Positions 35,595 through 45,463 are shown, counted from the first letter of the stretch. The stretch is DNA of 48,293 nucleotides from Bacteroidota bacterium (GCA_947459415.1 CANHDN010000004.1:1-48293); one strand, 5' to 3'. Numbers and translations: made by a program. The notes: a model not told the origin generated them from the letters alone.

Positions 35595-35630
35595 TATTCA
35601 AATAAAGAATATTTTTTAAATAATAAAATC

Positions 35631-36773
35631 TTGAAAAAACTCACAATCATTACTGATGTACCTACTCCCTATAGGATTTATACATTCAATTTATTGTGCG
35701 AAAAATTGAATATTGAAAATGTAGATCTTGAAGTATATTTTTTAGGGGAAACAGCTGCCCATCGCTACTGGAAAATAGATAAATCAACATTAAAATTTAA
35801 TTTTTATTTTGAAAAAGGTATAAAAATAGTTTTCACTAGAAGATCATTTTACTTTAATCCGAAAATTTTATTTAAGTTAATTTACTCTAATGTAGATACA
35901 ATCATACTAGGAGGGGGATGGAGTCAACCATCAATTATTATGATTTTAATACTTTCAAAATTTAAAAATTGGAAAACCTATTTTTGGTTGGAATTAAATG
36001 AAAATGCAGTGTATTTTAATAATTCTTTTATGAATTATATTAGACTAAAAATAATAAGTCTTTCAAATAATTTTATCTTACCCGGGCAAAATGCATTAAA
36101 TTTTTTAAATAAAATATATCTAAAACCATTTAAATATATTTTATTCCCAAATTTAATTGATGAAACATTTTTTAAAAATGAGAATAAGAAAGATTTCAAT
36201 CAATTTTATGATTTCACTAATTGTATAAGTAAAAAAATTATTTTTTGGCCGTGTAGATTAAATGAGCATGATAAAGGGATAATTAATTTTTTAAGTATAA
36301 TCAAGAATCAGTTAATCTTAGATAAGGACCTAATTAAAATTGTAATAGCAGGTGATGGTCCTGATAGACAAATCATTAGTAGATTTATTGAAAAAAATAA
36401 TTTAGAAGATATAGTTGAATTAAAGGGGTTCTTAAATCAAGACGAAATCAAGACCTATTATTGTACATCACATTTATTTCTTTTGCCATCTATAATTGAC
36501 CCCAATCCACTTTCTGTCGTTGAGGCATTGTGGGCATCTTTACCAATAATGATATCATCAAACTGCGGGAACTCTCTAGAATCAGTAATAGAAGAACGTA
36601 ATGGATGGGTTTTAAACTTATCTGATTCAAAGTCAATTATTGATTCGTGGACTAAGTTTGTTAAAAGCGATGACAATAAATTAAAATCTATGGGAAAAGA
36701 AAGTTTTGAAATTGCTAAAAAATTTTTTGATTCGAATAGAGAGATTGATAATCTTATTCAGTCAATCAAATAA
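35631..36773 (+). CDS. Glycosyltransferase family 4
   Basis: A 380-aa GT-B retaining transferase. It starts with TTG at 35631, giving KKLTIITDVPTPYRIYTFNLL, the acceptor-side start of GT4 proteins. The C-terminal donor domain shows IVIAGDGPDRQ, LKGFLNQDEIKTYY, and HLFLLPSIIDPNPLSVVEALWASLPIMIS with the conserved Glu. No ATG offers a complete first strand. The gene is very AT-rich. It is followed 11 bp later by the Wzy-like gene. It would add one sugar of the repeat unit; the donor is unknown. Confidence 0.87.
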   Translation: MKKLTIITDVPTPYRIYTFNLLCEKLNIENVDLEVYFLGETAAHRYWKIDKSTLKFNFYFEKGIKIVFTRRSFYFNPKILFKLIYSNVDTIILGGGWSQPSIIMILILSKFKNWKTYFWLELNENAVYFNNSFMNYIRLKIISLSNNFILPGQNALNFLNKIYLKPFKYILFPNLIDETFFKNENKKDFNQFYDFTNCISKKIIFWPCRLNEHDKGIINFLSIIKNQLILDKDLIKIVIAGDGPDRQIISRFIEKNNLEDIVELKGFLNQDEIKTYYCTSHLFLLPSIIDPNPLSVVEALWASLPIMISSNCGNSLESVIEERNGWVLNLSDSKSIIDSWTKFVKSDDNKLKSMGKESFEIAKKFFDSNREIDNLIQSIK

Positions 36774-36784
36774 AATACATATAA

Positions 36785-38146
36785 ATGGGTGTTAAAATTT
36801 TAATTTTATTTTTATGTTTTATTATCAACTATAATCTATTTAATTTAATAGGAATGTCTAGTGATAGTATGATTTATTGGACATTTTTTTTTAACGCTAC
36901 TTTCTCGTTATTCTTTTTTATTTATGATGGTCTAAATAAAAAGCTAAATGCGAGGCTAATATTTTTTTTTTATAGTTATTTATTTTTAACAATTGTGCCT
37001 TATCTGCAATTTGTCGAATCAGTTTGGATGTCTAGTCAATCTGTTACACAAATTCTTAATACTAATATTATTATTATTATATATAATATTACTTTTATGA
37101 TAGGCTATTCAATACCAAAATATCAATCAATTAAATCTGATAACAACAACTCAAATATTAACTTTTACATTAAAAAATCCTCATTTACACTTTCAATATA
37201 TTTTTTACTAATACTACATATAATTTTTACTCTATTAGGTGGTTTTAGCTTAACACGATCAATATTTTTTGATTTATTTGGTGGTTATAATCCAATTAGT
37301 TTAGTAATTGATATAGTTTTTAAGTCACTAATTCTTTATTTATTTATATTCTATTTATTATCTAAAGAAAGTAAAAGTACTCTTTCATTTATACTGCTAT
37401 CATACCTCTTTATATATTATAATAATCCAATCGCTTCAAGTAGATTTTATGCTTTTATGGCATATTTACTAATTTTAATATTCATTTTTAAACGTATTTC
37501 TAAAATTAATTTTTTATTTAATTTAGTATTCATTTTTGGAATTCTTGGGTCATTTTACCAAAATGCATTTAGGGCAGCATTTACTCCAACTAATGGTGGA
37601 TCAGAAGGTACGAGTAGTTTTGAAATTGGATATTTTTTTCAAGGACATTTTGATAGTTATGAAAATATTTCAAATACTGTTACTTATGTTCAAGATTTTG
37701 GAATTGTTTGGGGTAAGCAATTATTGGGTGTTTTCTTATTTTGGATTCCTAGGAGTTTTTGGATGAATAAACCTGAAGGAAGTGGAACTTTTTTAGGTAA
37801 GAATTTTTATAGTTTTGATACTACAAATCAAAATTTAAATATCTCAGCACCATTATTAATGGAAGAATATTTAAATTTTGGAATAATTGGCGTTCTTTTA
37901 GGTACTTTTATCTTAGGTTATTTAGTTTCATTTTTAGATATTAAATATTCATACTCTAATTATTTAATGAATGATTTGCCTAAAAATAGGTTTACTTCCA
38001 AATTAATTGGATTTATTTTCTATGTTTCCTTTTTAGGATTATTTTTATTTATTCTTCGTGGTGATTTATTAAGTAGCCTTTCATATACTTTTGGAATTTT
38101 TATATCATATCGCATTACTCGTAAACTAGTTCTTTATAAATACTAG
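36785..38146 (+). CDS. wzy: Wzy-type O-antigen/capsule polymerase
   Basis: A 453-aa inner-membrane protein with about 12 hydrophobic segments and a periplasmic loop near residues 260-370. That loop contains FLFWIPRSFWMNKPEGSG and SAPLLMEEYLNFGIIG, matching the oligosaccharide repeat-unit polymerase pattern in which an Arg-rich WIPR segment and a later E-x-x-x-NFG segment are conserved. It would join flipped repeat units. It has the lowest G+C of any gene in the window (one sampled stretch is about 17%), common for Wzy genes. It differs from the ligase/polymerase at 11985-13244. Confidence 0.85.
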   Translation: MGVKILILFLCFIINYNLFNLIGMSSDSMIYWTFFFNATFSLFFFIYDGLNKKLNARLIFFFYSYLFLTIVPYLQFVESVWMSSQSVTQILNTNIIIIIYNITFMIGYSIPKYQSIKSDNNNSNINFYIKKSSFTLSIYFLLILHIIFTLLGGFSLTRSIFFDLFGGYNPISLVIDIVFKSLILYLFIFYLLSKESKSTLSFILLSYLFIYYNNPIASSRFYAFMAYLLILIFIFKRISKINFLFNLVFIFGILGSFYQNAFRAAFTPTNGGSEGTSSFEIGYFFQGHFDSYENISNTVTYVQDFGIVWGKQLLGVFLFWIPRSFWMNKPEGSGTFLGKNFYSFDTTNQNLNISAPLLMEEYLNFGIIGVLLGTFILGYLVSFLDIKYSYSNYLMNDLPKNRFTSKLIGFIFYVSFLGLFLFILRGDLLSSLSYTFGIFISYRITRKLVLYKY

Positions 38147-38168
38147 TAAAAAATTTAATATTTAATCT

Positions 38169-40019
38169 ATGTGTGGAATTGTTGGAATTGCTTCAAAAGT
38201 AGATGTAGGTAATTATTCGTGGTTAAAAGAAGCACGTGATACAATGACTCATCGTGGTCCTGATGATGCAGGTGAGTGGTGGTCAGATAATCATAATATT
38301 GGATTGGGACACAGGAGATTATCAATCATTGAACTTTCTGATGCAGGTCATCAACCAATGCTAGATTATAATAATAGGTATGTTATTACTTTTAATGGTG
38401 AAATCTACAATTTTCAAGAACTTAGAATAATTTTGATAAATTTAGGTTTCAATTTTAACACCAATACGGATACTGAGGTAATTCTCAATGGATATAGAGC
38501 ATGGGGAACAGAAGTTTTGAGTAAGTTGAACGGGATGTTTGCATTTTGTATTTATGACATTGAAAAAAATTTTCTCTTTATTGCTAGAGATAGAGTTGGA
38601 GAAAAACCTTTATTTTATTCTTTTGTAAACAATATTTTTAAGTTTTCATCAGAATTAAAAGCTTTATTATATAATCAAACTAATTATATAAATTATAATT
38701 CCTTTGATTGTTTTTTATCAATGGGTTTTGTTCCCGGTAATTTATCAATAGTTCAAGGAATAAATAAATTACCTCCTGCACATTTTTTACAATTTGACCT
38801 TAATTCAGGTGAATTAATTGTTCAAAGATATTGGGAAATACCAGAATTTAATAACCAGAATTTCGATGAAGATGAATTAATATTTACACTAGAAGAATTA
38901 TTATATGACACTGTTAAAAAACAATTAGTTGCAGATGTGCCTATAGGAGTTTTGTTAAGTGGTGGTCTCGACTCTAGTATAATTACTGCTTTTGCAGCTA
39001 GATCAGAAAAAAACCTAAAAACATTTACAGTTCGTTTTCCAAGATATGCACGATTTGATGAAACAAAGCATGCAAGATTAATTTCAAAATATTTTAATAC
39101 CAATCACATTGAATTGGATGCTACTGATGTAAGCTTTGATATACTTCCTTTACTTGCAAAACAATTTGATGAACCAATTATTGACTCCTCAATGATTCCT
39201 ACATATTTGGTAAGTAATTTAATTAAAAGTCAATGCACAGTTGCTTTGGGTGGAGATGGGGGTGATGAATTGTTTGGTGGATATGGACATTACAGTAGAT
39301 TATTGTTATTAAAAGATAAATTAAAATACATTCACCCAATAATTCGTAAAAATGCTGCGAGATTTGCAGAGACCTTTTTGCCTTTAGGTTTTAAAGGAAG
39401 GAATTGGATGCAAAGTTTAAATATTGACTTTAATACAGGTTTGCCTTTAATTGCATCATATTTTGATAAGGCAACAAGAAAGAAACTTTTAAATAATGAT
39501 AATTTAATATTTAATGCTGAGCTAATTCGCGAAGAGCGAATACCAAGTACAAATGATATACTTCAAAGGGCTACTCGTACAGATTTTGAAAATTATCTGC
39601 CTGAAGATATTTTAGTAAAGGTAGACCGAGCAAGTATGTTAAATTCTTTAGAAATTAGAGCACCATTTTTAGATTATAGAATAATTGAGTTTGCCTTTTC
39701 AAGAGTCCCTTCCAGTCTAAAGGCTAATAAAAATAGCAAAAAAATAATCCTAAAAAAATTAGCAAAAAAAATCTTACCAAATGAATTTGATTTTAATAGA
39801 AAACAAGGGTTTAGTATTCCATTATCAGAATGGCTGAAAATGAGACCATGGATTAATTATTTTGAAGATGTTCTACTTTCTAATAATGATAATATTTTTG
39901 ACAAAAAATTAATTATTCAAATGATACAAGATCAAAAAATTGGTAGATCTAATAGTGAAAGGTTATTCGCTTTAGTTTTATTTGAATTATGGCGAAAAGA
40001 GTATAATATTAAATTTTAA
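38169..40019 (+). CDS. asnB: Glutamine-dependent asparagine synthase-like amidotransferase
   Basis: A 616-aa protein with an N-terminal class II glutaminase domain (Cys2 in MCGIVGI, HRGPDD, NGEIYN) and a C-terminal synthetase domain with the PP-loop SGGLDSS (264-270), GGDGGDELFGGY and KVDRASM. It is full length. In polysaccharide loci such proteins are thought to amidate uronic acids using glutamine and ATP, as with WbpS and WbtH. The UDP-HexNAcA genes in the same cassette offer a matching substrate. Ordinary asparagine synthesis cannot be excluded, but the location argues for sugar amidation. Confidence 0.88.
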   Translation: MCGIVGIASKVDVGNYSWLKEARDTMTHRGPDDAGEWWSDNHNIGLGHRRLSIIELSDAGHQPMLDYNNRYVITFNGEIYNFQELRIILINLGFNFNTNTDTEVILNGYRAWGTEVLSKLNGMFAFCIYDIEKNFLFIARDRVGEKPLFYSFVNNIFKFSSELKALLYNQTNYINYNSFDCFLSMGFVPGNLSIVQGINKLPPAHFLQFDLNSGELIVQRYWEIPEFNNQNFDEDELIFTLEELLYDTVKKQLVADVPIGVLLSGGLDSSIITAFAARSEKNLKTFTVRFPRYARFDETKHARLISKYFNTNHIELDATDVSFDILPLLAKQFDEPIIDSSMIPTYLVSNLIKSQCTVALGGDGGDELFGGYGHYSRLLLLKDKLKYIHPIIRKNAARFAETFLPLGFKGRNWMQSLNIDFNTGLPLIASYFDKATRKKLLNNDNLIFNAELIREERIPSTNDILQRATRTDFENYLPEDILVKVDRASMLNSLEIRAPFLDYRIIEFAFSRVPSSLKANKNSKKIILKKLAKKILPNEFDFNRKQGFSIPLSEWLKMRPWINYFEDVLLSNNDNIFDKKLIIQMIQDQKIGRSNSERLFALVLFELWRKEYNIKF

Positions 40020-40024
40020 TAGAT

Positions 40025-41008
40025 ATGAAAAAAGACTTTCTAAAAATTTTAAGGTGTCCAAAAACTAAAACTAAATTAAAGTTAGTGAATGAAAAATACC
40101 TTGACAATGACGTTATTAGTGGAACCTTAATTAATTCAGATAGTACTTATAGTTATCAAATTATAGATTCAATTCCAAGATTTGTACCAGAATCTAACTA
40201 TGCAAATAATTTTGGATTTCAATGGAATAAATTTAGGGAAACACAACTTGATAGCTACACAGGAACAAATATTTCTAGTAATAGATTTTGGAATTCAACA
40301 CGTTGGGATAAAAATGACATGAAAGGAAAATGGGTTTTAGATTGTGGTTGTGGATCTGGTAGATTTGCTGAAGTTGCGCTTGAGTCAGGTGCTTTTGTTG
40401 TTGCATTAGACTATTCAAACGCTGTTGATGCATGTTATTTGAATTTAAAGAATCATCAAAATTTATATTTGATGCAAGGTGATATTTATGAGCTTCCTTT
40501 TGATCTTAAGTCTTTCGATTTTGTATATTCACTCGGAGTTTTGCAGCACACACCTGATGTAAAGAAAGCTTTTATGGCGATTGCAGATCAAGTTAAGTTT
40601 AATGGGAAATTTTGTGTAGATTTTTATGAAAAAAATCTTAAAAGCAAATTATTGCCAAAATTTTGGTTAAGACCGATTACAAAAAGAATGGATCAAAAAA
40701 AATTATTTACTTTACTAGAGATTGTCACCCCTTCTCTATTTATATTAAGTGAGAACTTAGGAAAAGTTCCTGTTTTGGGTAAATATTTAAAGAGGCTTAT
40801 TCCAGTTGCAAATTATAGTGGTATTTTGCCATTAAATAAAGAACAATTATTACAGTGGGCATTATTGGATACATTTGATTGGTTAGGACCCGAATATGAC
40901 AATCCTCAAAATACTGAAACATTGAATAATTGGATGAATGAAGCTCAAATGGAAAATATAGAAGTATTAAAAGTTGTACATATTGTTGCTAGAGGTATAA
41001 AAAAGTAA
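40025..41008 (+). CDS. SAM methyltransferase with Trm112-like N-terminus
   Basis: A 327-aa methyltransferase. The first 55 residues look like a Trm112-type domain (ILRCPKTKTKLKL...SIPRFVP), but only one of its usual Cys residues remains, so zinc binding is doubtful. The SAM domain has WVLDCGCGSGRFAEVAL (near residues 102-118) and FDFVYSLGVLQHTPD. It has short spacers on both sides (5 bp and 3 bp), so it is co-transcribed with asnB and the GT4. It probably methylates a sugar or chain end; the target is unknown. Confidence 0.82.
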   Translation: MKKDFLKILRCPKTKTKLKLVNEKYLDNDVISGTLINSDSTYSYQIIDSIPRFVPESNYANNFGFQWNKFRETQLDSYTGTNISSNRFWNSTRWDKNDMKGKWVLDCGCGSGRFAEVALESGAFVVALDYSNAVDACYLNLKNHQNLYLMQGDIYELPFDLKSFDFVYSLGVLQHTPDVKKAFMAIADQVKFNGKFCVDFYEKNLKSKLLPKFWLRPITKRMDQKKLFTLLEIVTPSLFILSENLGKVPVLGKYLKRLIPVANYSGILPLNKEQLLQWALLDTFDWLGPEYDNPQNTETLNNWMNEAQMENIEVLKVVHIVARGIKK

Positions 41009-41011
41009 TTA

Positions 41012-42154
41012 ATGAGAATAATTGGCATTGATGCTTCAAATTTATTGGAAGGAGGAGGCGTAACTCATTTACAAGAACTTTTATTTCATTCGAATCCTCT
41101 GCAAAATGATTTTGAAAAAATAATTATTTGGGGTTCTAATAAAACATTAAATAAAATTTCGAATTTTGAATGGCTTGAAAAAAGAACTAATTATTTTTTA
41201 AATAAAAGTTTATTTTTTAGATTATTTTGGCGAGTTTTCTTAATTAAATATGAGTTAAGAAAAAATAATTGTAAAATTTTATTTTCTCCAGGTGGTTCTG
41301 ATAGTAGTGGCTTTAAGCCAATGGTCACTATGTGTAGGAATATGTTACCATTTGAAAGGGAGCAAGCGCTAACTTTTGGCTTAAGTATGAAGTCAGTTAA
41401 GTTTTTACTATTATATTTGGTTCAATCTAGGGCATTTTTGAAAGCAAACGGATTAATTTTTTTGACAAATTATGCTTCAGAAAAAGTTACTTCTAAATTA
41501 CCTATATTAAAAAGTAAATCAATAATAATTTCCCATGGAATTAGTAATAGATTTTTTATTGAACCAAGAAAGCAAAAAGAGGAATTCAGTCCAGAAAATC
41601 GTTGTAAAATCATATATGTATCAAAAACAGATCCGTATAAGCATCACTTAAATTTAATAAGAGCAGTAGAATTACTTCATCAAAAAAATTATTACATAGA
41701 ATTGAATTTAATTGGGCCTAGAGGTTCAAGTGCCCAAAAAGTTGAAAGCTTGATTAGTGATTTAGATCCCCAAAACTCTTTTATAAATTATATAGGCGAA
41801 GTGTCATATGAAGATTTAAATACATATTACAAATCTGCAGATGTAGCTATTTTTGCATCAAGTTGCGAAAATATGCCAAATATTCTATTAGAGTCAATGG
41901 CGTCTGGACTTCCTTTAGCTTGTTCTAATATGGGTCCAATGCCTGAAATTTTAGGAAAAAATGCTATATATTTTAATCCTAATTCCATAAATGAAATTTT
42001 TAATGCGATTTCCAAATTAATTAATTCATCGAAATTAAGAGAAGATTTAGCATCCAAATCTTATGAATTGGCTAAAGCATACTCGTGGGAAACAACCGCA
42101 AAAAAAACATTTAGTTATTTGAACAAAATATTGATTACATATAATAAAATTTAA
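41012..42154 (+). CDS. Glycosyltransferase family 4
   Basis: A 380-aa GT4-type GT-B enzyme. The N-terminus MRIIGIDASNLLEGGGVTHLQELL is typical of mannosyl/rhamnosyl-type GT4 proteins. The donor domain has KIIYVSKTDPYKHHLNLIRAV, LNLIGPRGS and ADVAIFASSCENMPNILLESMASGLPLACS, with the conserved E-x7-E pattern. It abuts fnlA directly: fnlA begins on the base after this stop codon. The donor is unknown. Confidence 0.88.
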   Translation: MRIIGIDASNLLEGGGVTHLQELLFHSNPLQNDFEKIIIWGSNKTLNKISNFEWLEKRTNYFLNKSLFFRLFWRVFLIKYELRKNNCKILFSPGGSDSSGFKPMVTMCRNMLPFEREQALTFGLSMKSVKFLLLYLVQSRAFLKANGLIFLTNYASEKVTSKLPILKSKSIIISHGISNRFFIEPRKQKEEFSPENRCKIIYVSKTDPYKHHLNLIRAVELLHQKNYYIELNLIGPRGSSAQKVESLISDLDPQNSFINYIGEVSYEDLNTYYKSADVAIFASSCENMPNILLESMASGLPLACSNMGPMPEILGKNAIYFNPNSINEIFNAISKLINSSKLREDLASKSYELAKAYSWETTAKKTFSYLNKILITYNKI

Positions 42155-43195
42155 ATGAATTACAATAAAATTCTACTAATTACTGGAGGAACTGGTTCAT
42201 TTGGAAATGCCGTATTAAATAGATTTCTTAATACAGATTATTTTTCTGAAATCAGAATATTTAGCCGTGATGAAAAAAAGCAAGATGATCTTAGAAAAAG
42301 AGTTAAAAATATTAAAGTTAAATTTTATATTGGAGATGTTCGTGAACGTGATAGCTTAATACCAGCAATTAAAAATGTTGATTATATCTTTCATGCAGCA
42401 GCTTTAAAACAAGTTCCCTCATGTGAATTCTTCCCAATAGAAGCGGTTAAAACTAATATTTTAGGAACAGATAATGTTTTAACTGTTGCCCAAGATTATG
42501 AAGTGAAAAAAGTAGTGGTTCTAAGTACGGATAAAGCCGCATATCCAATTAATGCAATGGGTATGTCAAAGGCCCTTATGGAAAAAGTTATGGTAGCAAA
42601 ATCAAGAATATTGGATTCCAACAAAACTATATTTTGTGGAACAAGATATGGAAATGTAATGGCTTCAAGAGGTTCGGTAATACCTTTGTTCATAGATCAA
42701 ATAAAAGAAAATAAAGCGTTGACACTGACTGATCCAAGCATGACACGATTTATGATGACATTAGAAGATGCAGTTGACTTAGTACTTTATGCTTTTGAGC
42801 ATGCTAATCAGGGTGATTTATTTGTTCAAAAAGCACCTTCTGCAACTGTTGGTACTTTAGCACAAGCTTTAATAGAACTATATAAATCTTCAAGTCAAAT
42901 AAAGGTAATAGGTACGAGGCATGGTGAAAAATTATACGAAACTCTTGTTAACAGAGAAGATATGATTAAAGCCGAAGATTTAGGAGAGTACTATAGAATT
43001 CCTGCTGATAATAGGGATTTAAACTATGAACAATATTTTTCAGAAGGTATGCCTGATATTGCAAATCTTAATGAGTACCATTCTCACAATACTGCAATTT
43101 TAGATGTAGAAGGAATGAAAAAGTTGTTATTAAAGCTTCCAATCATTAGAAAAGACATTTTAGGAGAAGTAGGGGCTATTCAATATCCATATTAA
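42155..43195 (+). CDS. fnlA: UDP-GlcNAc 4,6-dehydratase/5-epimerase (FnlA/CapE)
   Basis: A 346-aa SDR that starts UDP-L-FucNAc synthesis from UDP-GlcNAc. It has TGGTGSFG (10-17), HAAALKQVPSCEFFP, and STDKAAYPINAMGMSK with Asp126 and Lys127, the same numbering as the catalytic pair of S. aureus CapE. The usual Tyr of YxxxK is replaced by Met (MGMSK), as in CapE. GTRYGNVMASRGSVIPLF and SMTRFMMT complete the family pattern. It stands first in an fnlA-fnlB-fnlC order with gaps of 2 and 13 bp, which makes the assignment firm. Confidence 0.95.
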   Translation: MNYNKILLITGGTGSFGNAVLNRFLNTDYFSEIRIFSRDEKKQDDLRKRVKNIKVKFYIGDVRERDSLIPAIKNVDYIFHAAALKQVPSCEFFPIEAVKTNILGTDNVLTVAQDYEVKKVVVLSTDKAAYPINAMGMSKALMEKVMVAKSRILDSNKTIFCGTRYGNVMASRGSVIPLFIDQIKENKALTLTDPSMTRFMMTLEDAVDLVLYAFEHANQGDLFVQKAPSATVGTLAQALIELYKSSSQIKVIGTRHGEKLYETLVNREDMIKAEDLGEYYRIPADNRDLNYEQYFSEGMPDIANLNEYHSHNTAILDVEGMKKLLLKLPIIRKDILGEVGAIQYPY

Positions 43196-43197
43196 TT

Positions 43198-44313
43198 ATG
43201 TTTAAAGTTGGTGTAACAGGTTCAAATGGGTTTATAGGATGGCATCTGTGCCGCACGTTAGAACTCGATAATGATAAATTTCAATTAATTGAATTCAAAA
43301 GAGATTGGTTTAATGAAGATATAAATCTTGATTCTTTTGTTTTAAAATGTGATATAATAGTTCATTTAGCTGGACTAAATCGACATAGTGAAGAAAGTAT
43401 AATTTATAATACAAATGTTGGATTGGCTGAAAGATTAATTGAATCTTTTAAAAGAATAGGTTTTAGGGGGCAAGTTATATTTTCTTCATCTATTCAAGAA
43501 GAGAGGAATAACACATTTGGAAATTCAAAAAAAGTGGCAAGAGAATTATTTGCTAATTGGGCTAAAGAATCAGGTGCTACATTTCATGGAGTTGTTATTC
43601 CTAATGTATTTGGTGCTTTTGGTGTGCCATTTTATAATTCAGTTGTCTCTACTTTTTGTCATCAGTTAGTAAATTGCGAATCTCCGAAAATTGAAACTGA
43701 TGCAACGCTTAACCTTATTTATATAAATGATCTTTTAAAAAAAACCATTGATTTATTCAATACTGAAACTAATGTTAATGTTACAATTGGGCATACAGAC
43801 ACATATAAGGTTTCTGAAATACTAGAACTCTTAATTAATTTCAAAAACAAGTATTTTGAAAACGGTCAAATTCCAAGTTTCAACAATCAGTTTGAAATAA
43901 ATCTTTTTAATACTTTCAGATCATATTTTAATTTGAATACACATTTCCCCATTAAGTATAAAAAAAATATTGACGAAAGAGGGAATTTCGTTGAGATAAT
44001 AAGACTAGAAACAGGAGGTCAAATTTCTTTTTCTACTACAAAAAAAGGAATAACTAGGGGTAATCATTTCCATACTAGGAAAATAGAGAGGTTTTCAGTA
44101 ATAAAAGGTAAAGCTCTGATTCAATTAAGAAAAATCGGATCAACTGAAGTATATGATTTTTATTTATCTGGAGTTGAGCCGGCATATGTTGATATGCCAA
44201 TTTGGTATACGCACAATATTAAAAATATAGGAGACGAGGAATTATATACAATGTTTTGGATTAATGAGTTTTATGATGCAAATGATCCAGACACTTACTT
44301 TGAAAAAGTATAA
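43198..44313 (+). CDS. fnlB: CapF/FnlB bifunctional epimerase-reductase with cupin domain
   Basis: A 371-aa two-domain enzyme. The N-terminal SDR (TGSNGFIGWH near residues 7-16, HLAGLNRHSEES, FSSSIQ) reduces the 4-keto intermediate. The C-terminal cupin (about 255-371) has GNHFHTRKIERFSVIKGKALIQLR and later PIWYTHNI with the metal-binding His residues for C3 epimerisation. Domain order and length match CapF of S. aureus and FnlB of E. coli. It gives the 6-deoxy-talose intermediate that FnlC turns into UDP-L-FucNAc. Confidence 0.95.
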   Translation: MFKVGVTGSNGFIGWHLCRTLELDNDKFQLIEFKRDWFNEDINLDSFVLKCDIIVHLAGLNRHSEESIIYNTNVGLAERLIESFKRIGFRGQVIFSSSIQEERNNTFGNSKKVARELFANWAKESGATFHGVVIPNVFGAFGVPFYNSVVSTFCHQLVNCESPKIETDATLNLIYINDLLKKTIDLFNTETNVNVTIGHTDTYKVSEILELLINFKNKYFENGQIPSFNNQFEINLFNTFRSYFNLNTHFPIKYKKNIDERGNFVEIIRLETGGQISFSTTKKGITRGNHFHTRKIERFSVIKGKALIQLRKIGSTEVYDFYLSGVEPAYVDMPIWYTHNIKNIGDEELYTMFWINEFYDANDPDTYFEKV

Positions 44314-44326
44314 AAAATATTAAACA

Positions 44327-45463
44327 ATGAATAAGCGTTTAAAAGTAATGACAGTTGTAGGCACAAGGCCTGAAATTATAAGATTAGCAAGGGTAATGAG
44401 TGCTTTAGATAATTCAAATGCTATTGAGCATATAATTGTTCATACAGGGCAAAATTATGATTATGAATTAAATCAAATATTTTTTGACGATTTACAAATC
44501 CGTAAACCTGACTATTTTTTGAATGCCGCTGGAGTAACAGCAACTGAAACAATTGGAAAAATTCTCATTAATATTGATCCTCTATTAGAAGAAGTAAAGC
44601 CTGATGCGTTTTTGGTATTAGGTGATACTAATAGTTGCTTGTGTGCAATACCCGCTAAAAAAAGACACATACCTATTTTTCACATGGAGGCAGGAAATAG
44701 ATGTTTTGATCAACGTGTACCAGAAGAAACCAATCGAAAAATTGTAGACCATATTTCGGATATAAATTTGACATATAGTGATATTGCCCGTGAATACCTT
44801 TTGCGCGAAGGATTATCAGCTGATAGAATAATCAAGACAGGTTCTCCAATGTTTGAGGTTTTAAATCATTATCTAGATTCTATAAAAATTTCTGATGTAT
44901 TAACTAGATTAGACCTTGAACAATATAAATATTTTATTGTATCTGCACACAGGGAAGAAAATATTAATAACGAATCAAATTTTACAGATCTTATAACTAG
45001 CTTGAATTTGATTGCTGAAAAATATAATTATCCAATTATTGTAAGTACGCATCCAAGAACTAGAAAAATGATCGATGGCAAAGGAATAATATTACATAAG
45101 AATATTCAACTTTTAAAACCATTAGGATTTAATGATTATAATGCATTGCAGATGAATGCAAAGGCAGTTTTGTCAGATAGTGGCACAATATCAGAAGAGT
45201 CTTCAATATTAAACTTTCCAGCTTTAAATATCAGACAGGCACATGAAAGACCAGAAGCGATGGAAGAGGCATCTGTAATGATGGTGGGATTATATCCTGA
45301 AAGAATATTGCAAGGTTTAATTGAATTGGAAAATCAACACATAGGAGAAGAACGAACATTTAGAAAAGTTGCAGATTATTCAATGCCAAATGTTTCTGAT
45401 AAAGTGGTAAGAATAATAATTAGTTATGTAGATTATATTAAACGAACAGTTTGGGGCGAATGA
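44327..45463 (+). CDS. fnlC: UDP-sugar 2-epimerase FnlC/CapG
   Basis: A 378-aa non-hydrolysing 2-epimerase of the WecB fold. It has VGTRPEIIRLARVM, HTGQNYDYELNQIFFDDL, HMEAGNRCFDQRVPEETNRKIVDHISD, SAHREENI and SDSGTISEESSILNFPALNIR. The position after fnlA and fnlB identifies the last step, C2 epimerisation to UDP-L-FucNAc, rather than ManNAc formation. The stop codon overlaps the next start as ATGA at 45460-45463. Confidence 0.94.
   Translation: MNKRLKVMTVVGTRPEIIRLARVMSALDNSNAIEHIIVHTGQNYDYELNQIFFDDLQIRKPDYFLNAAGVTATETIGKILINIDPLLEEVKPDAFLVLGDTNSCLCAIPAKKRHIPIFHMEAGNRCFDQRVPEETNRKIVDHISDINLTYSDIAREYLLREGLSADRIIKTGSPMFEVLNHYLDSIKISDVLTRLDLEQYKYFIVSAHREENINNESNFTDLITSLNLIAEKYNYPIIVSTHPRTRKMIDGKGIILHKNIQLLKPLGFNDYNALQMNAKAVLSDSGTISEESSILNFPALNIRQAHERPEAMEEASVMMVGLYPERILQGLIELENQHIGEERTFRKVADYSMPNVSDKVVRIIISYVDYIKRTVWGE

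Noticed and set aside
38169..40019. AsnB as a misplaced housekeeping asparagine synthetase
   Set aside because: It is embedded between polymerase and methyltransferase genes with short spacers, and uronate-forming enzymes are in the same cassette; kept as an alternative only.
44327..45463. 2-epimerase as a NeuC/WecB feeding ManNAc to NeuB
   Set aside because: It follows fnlA and fnlB in the standard order and has CapG/FnlC-type motifs, so it belongs to the L-FucNAc pathway.
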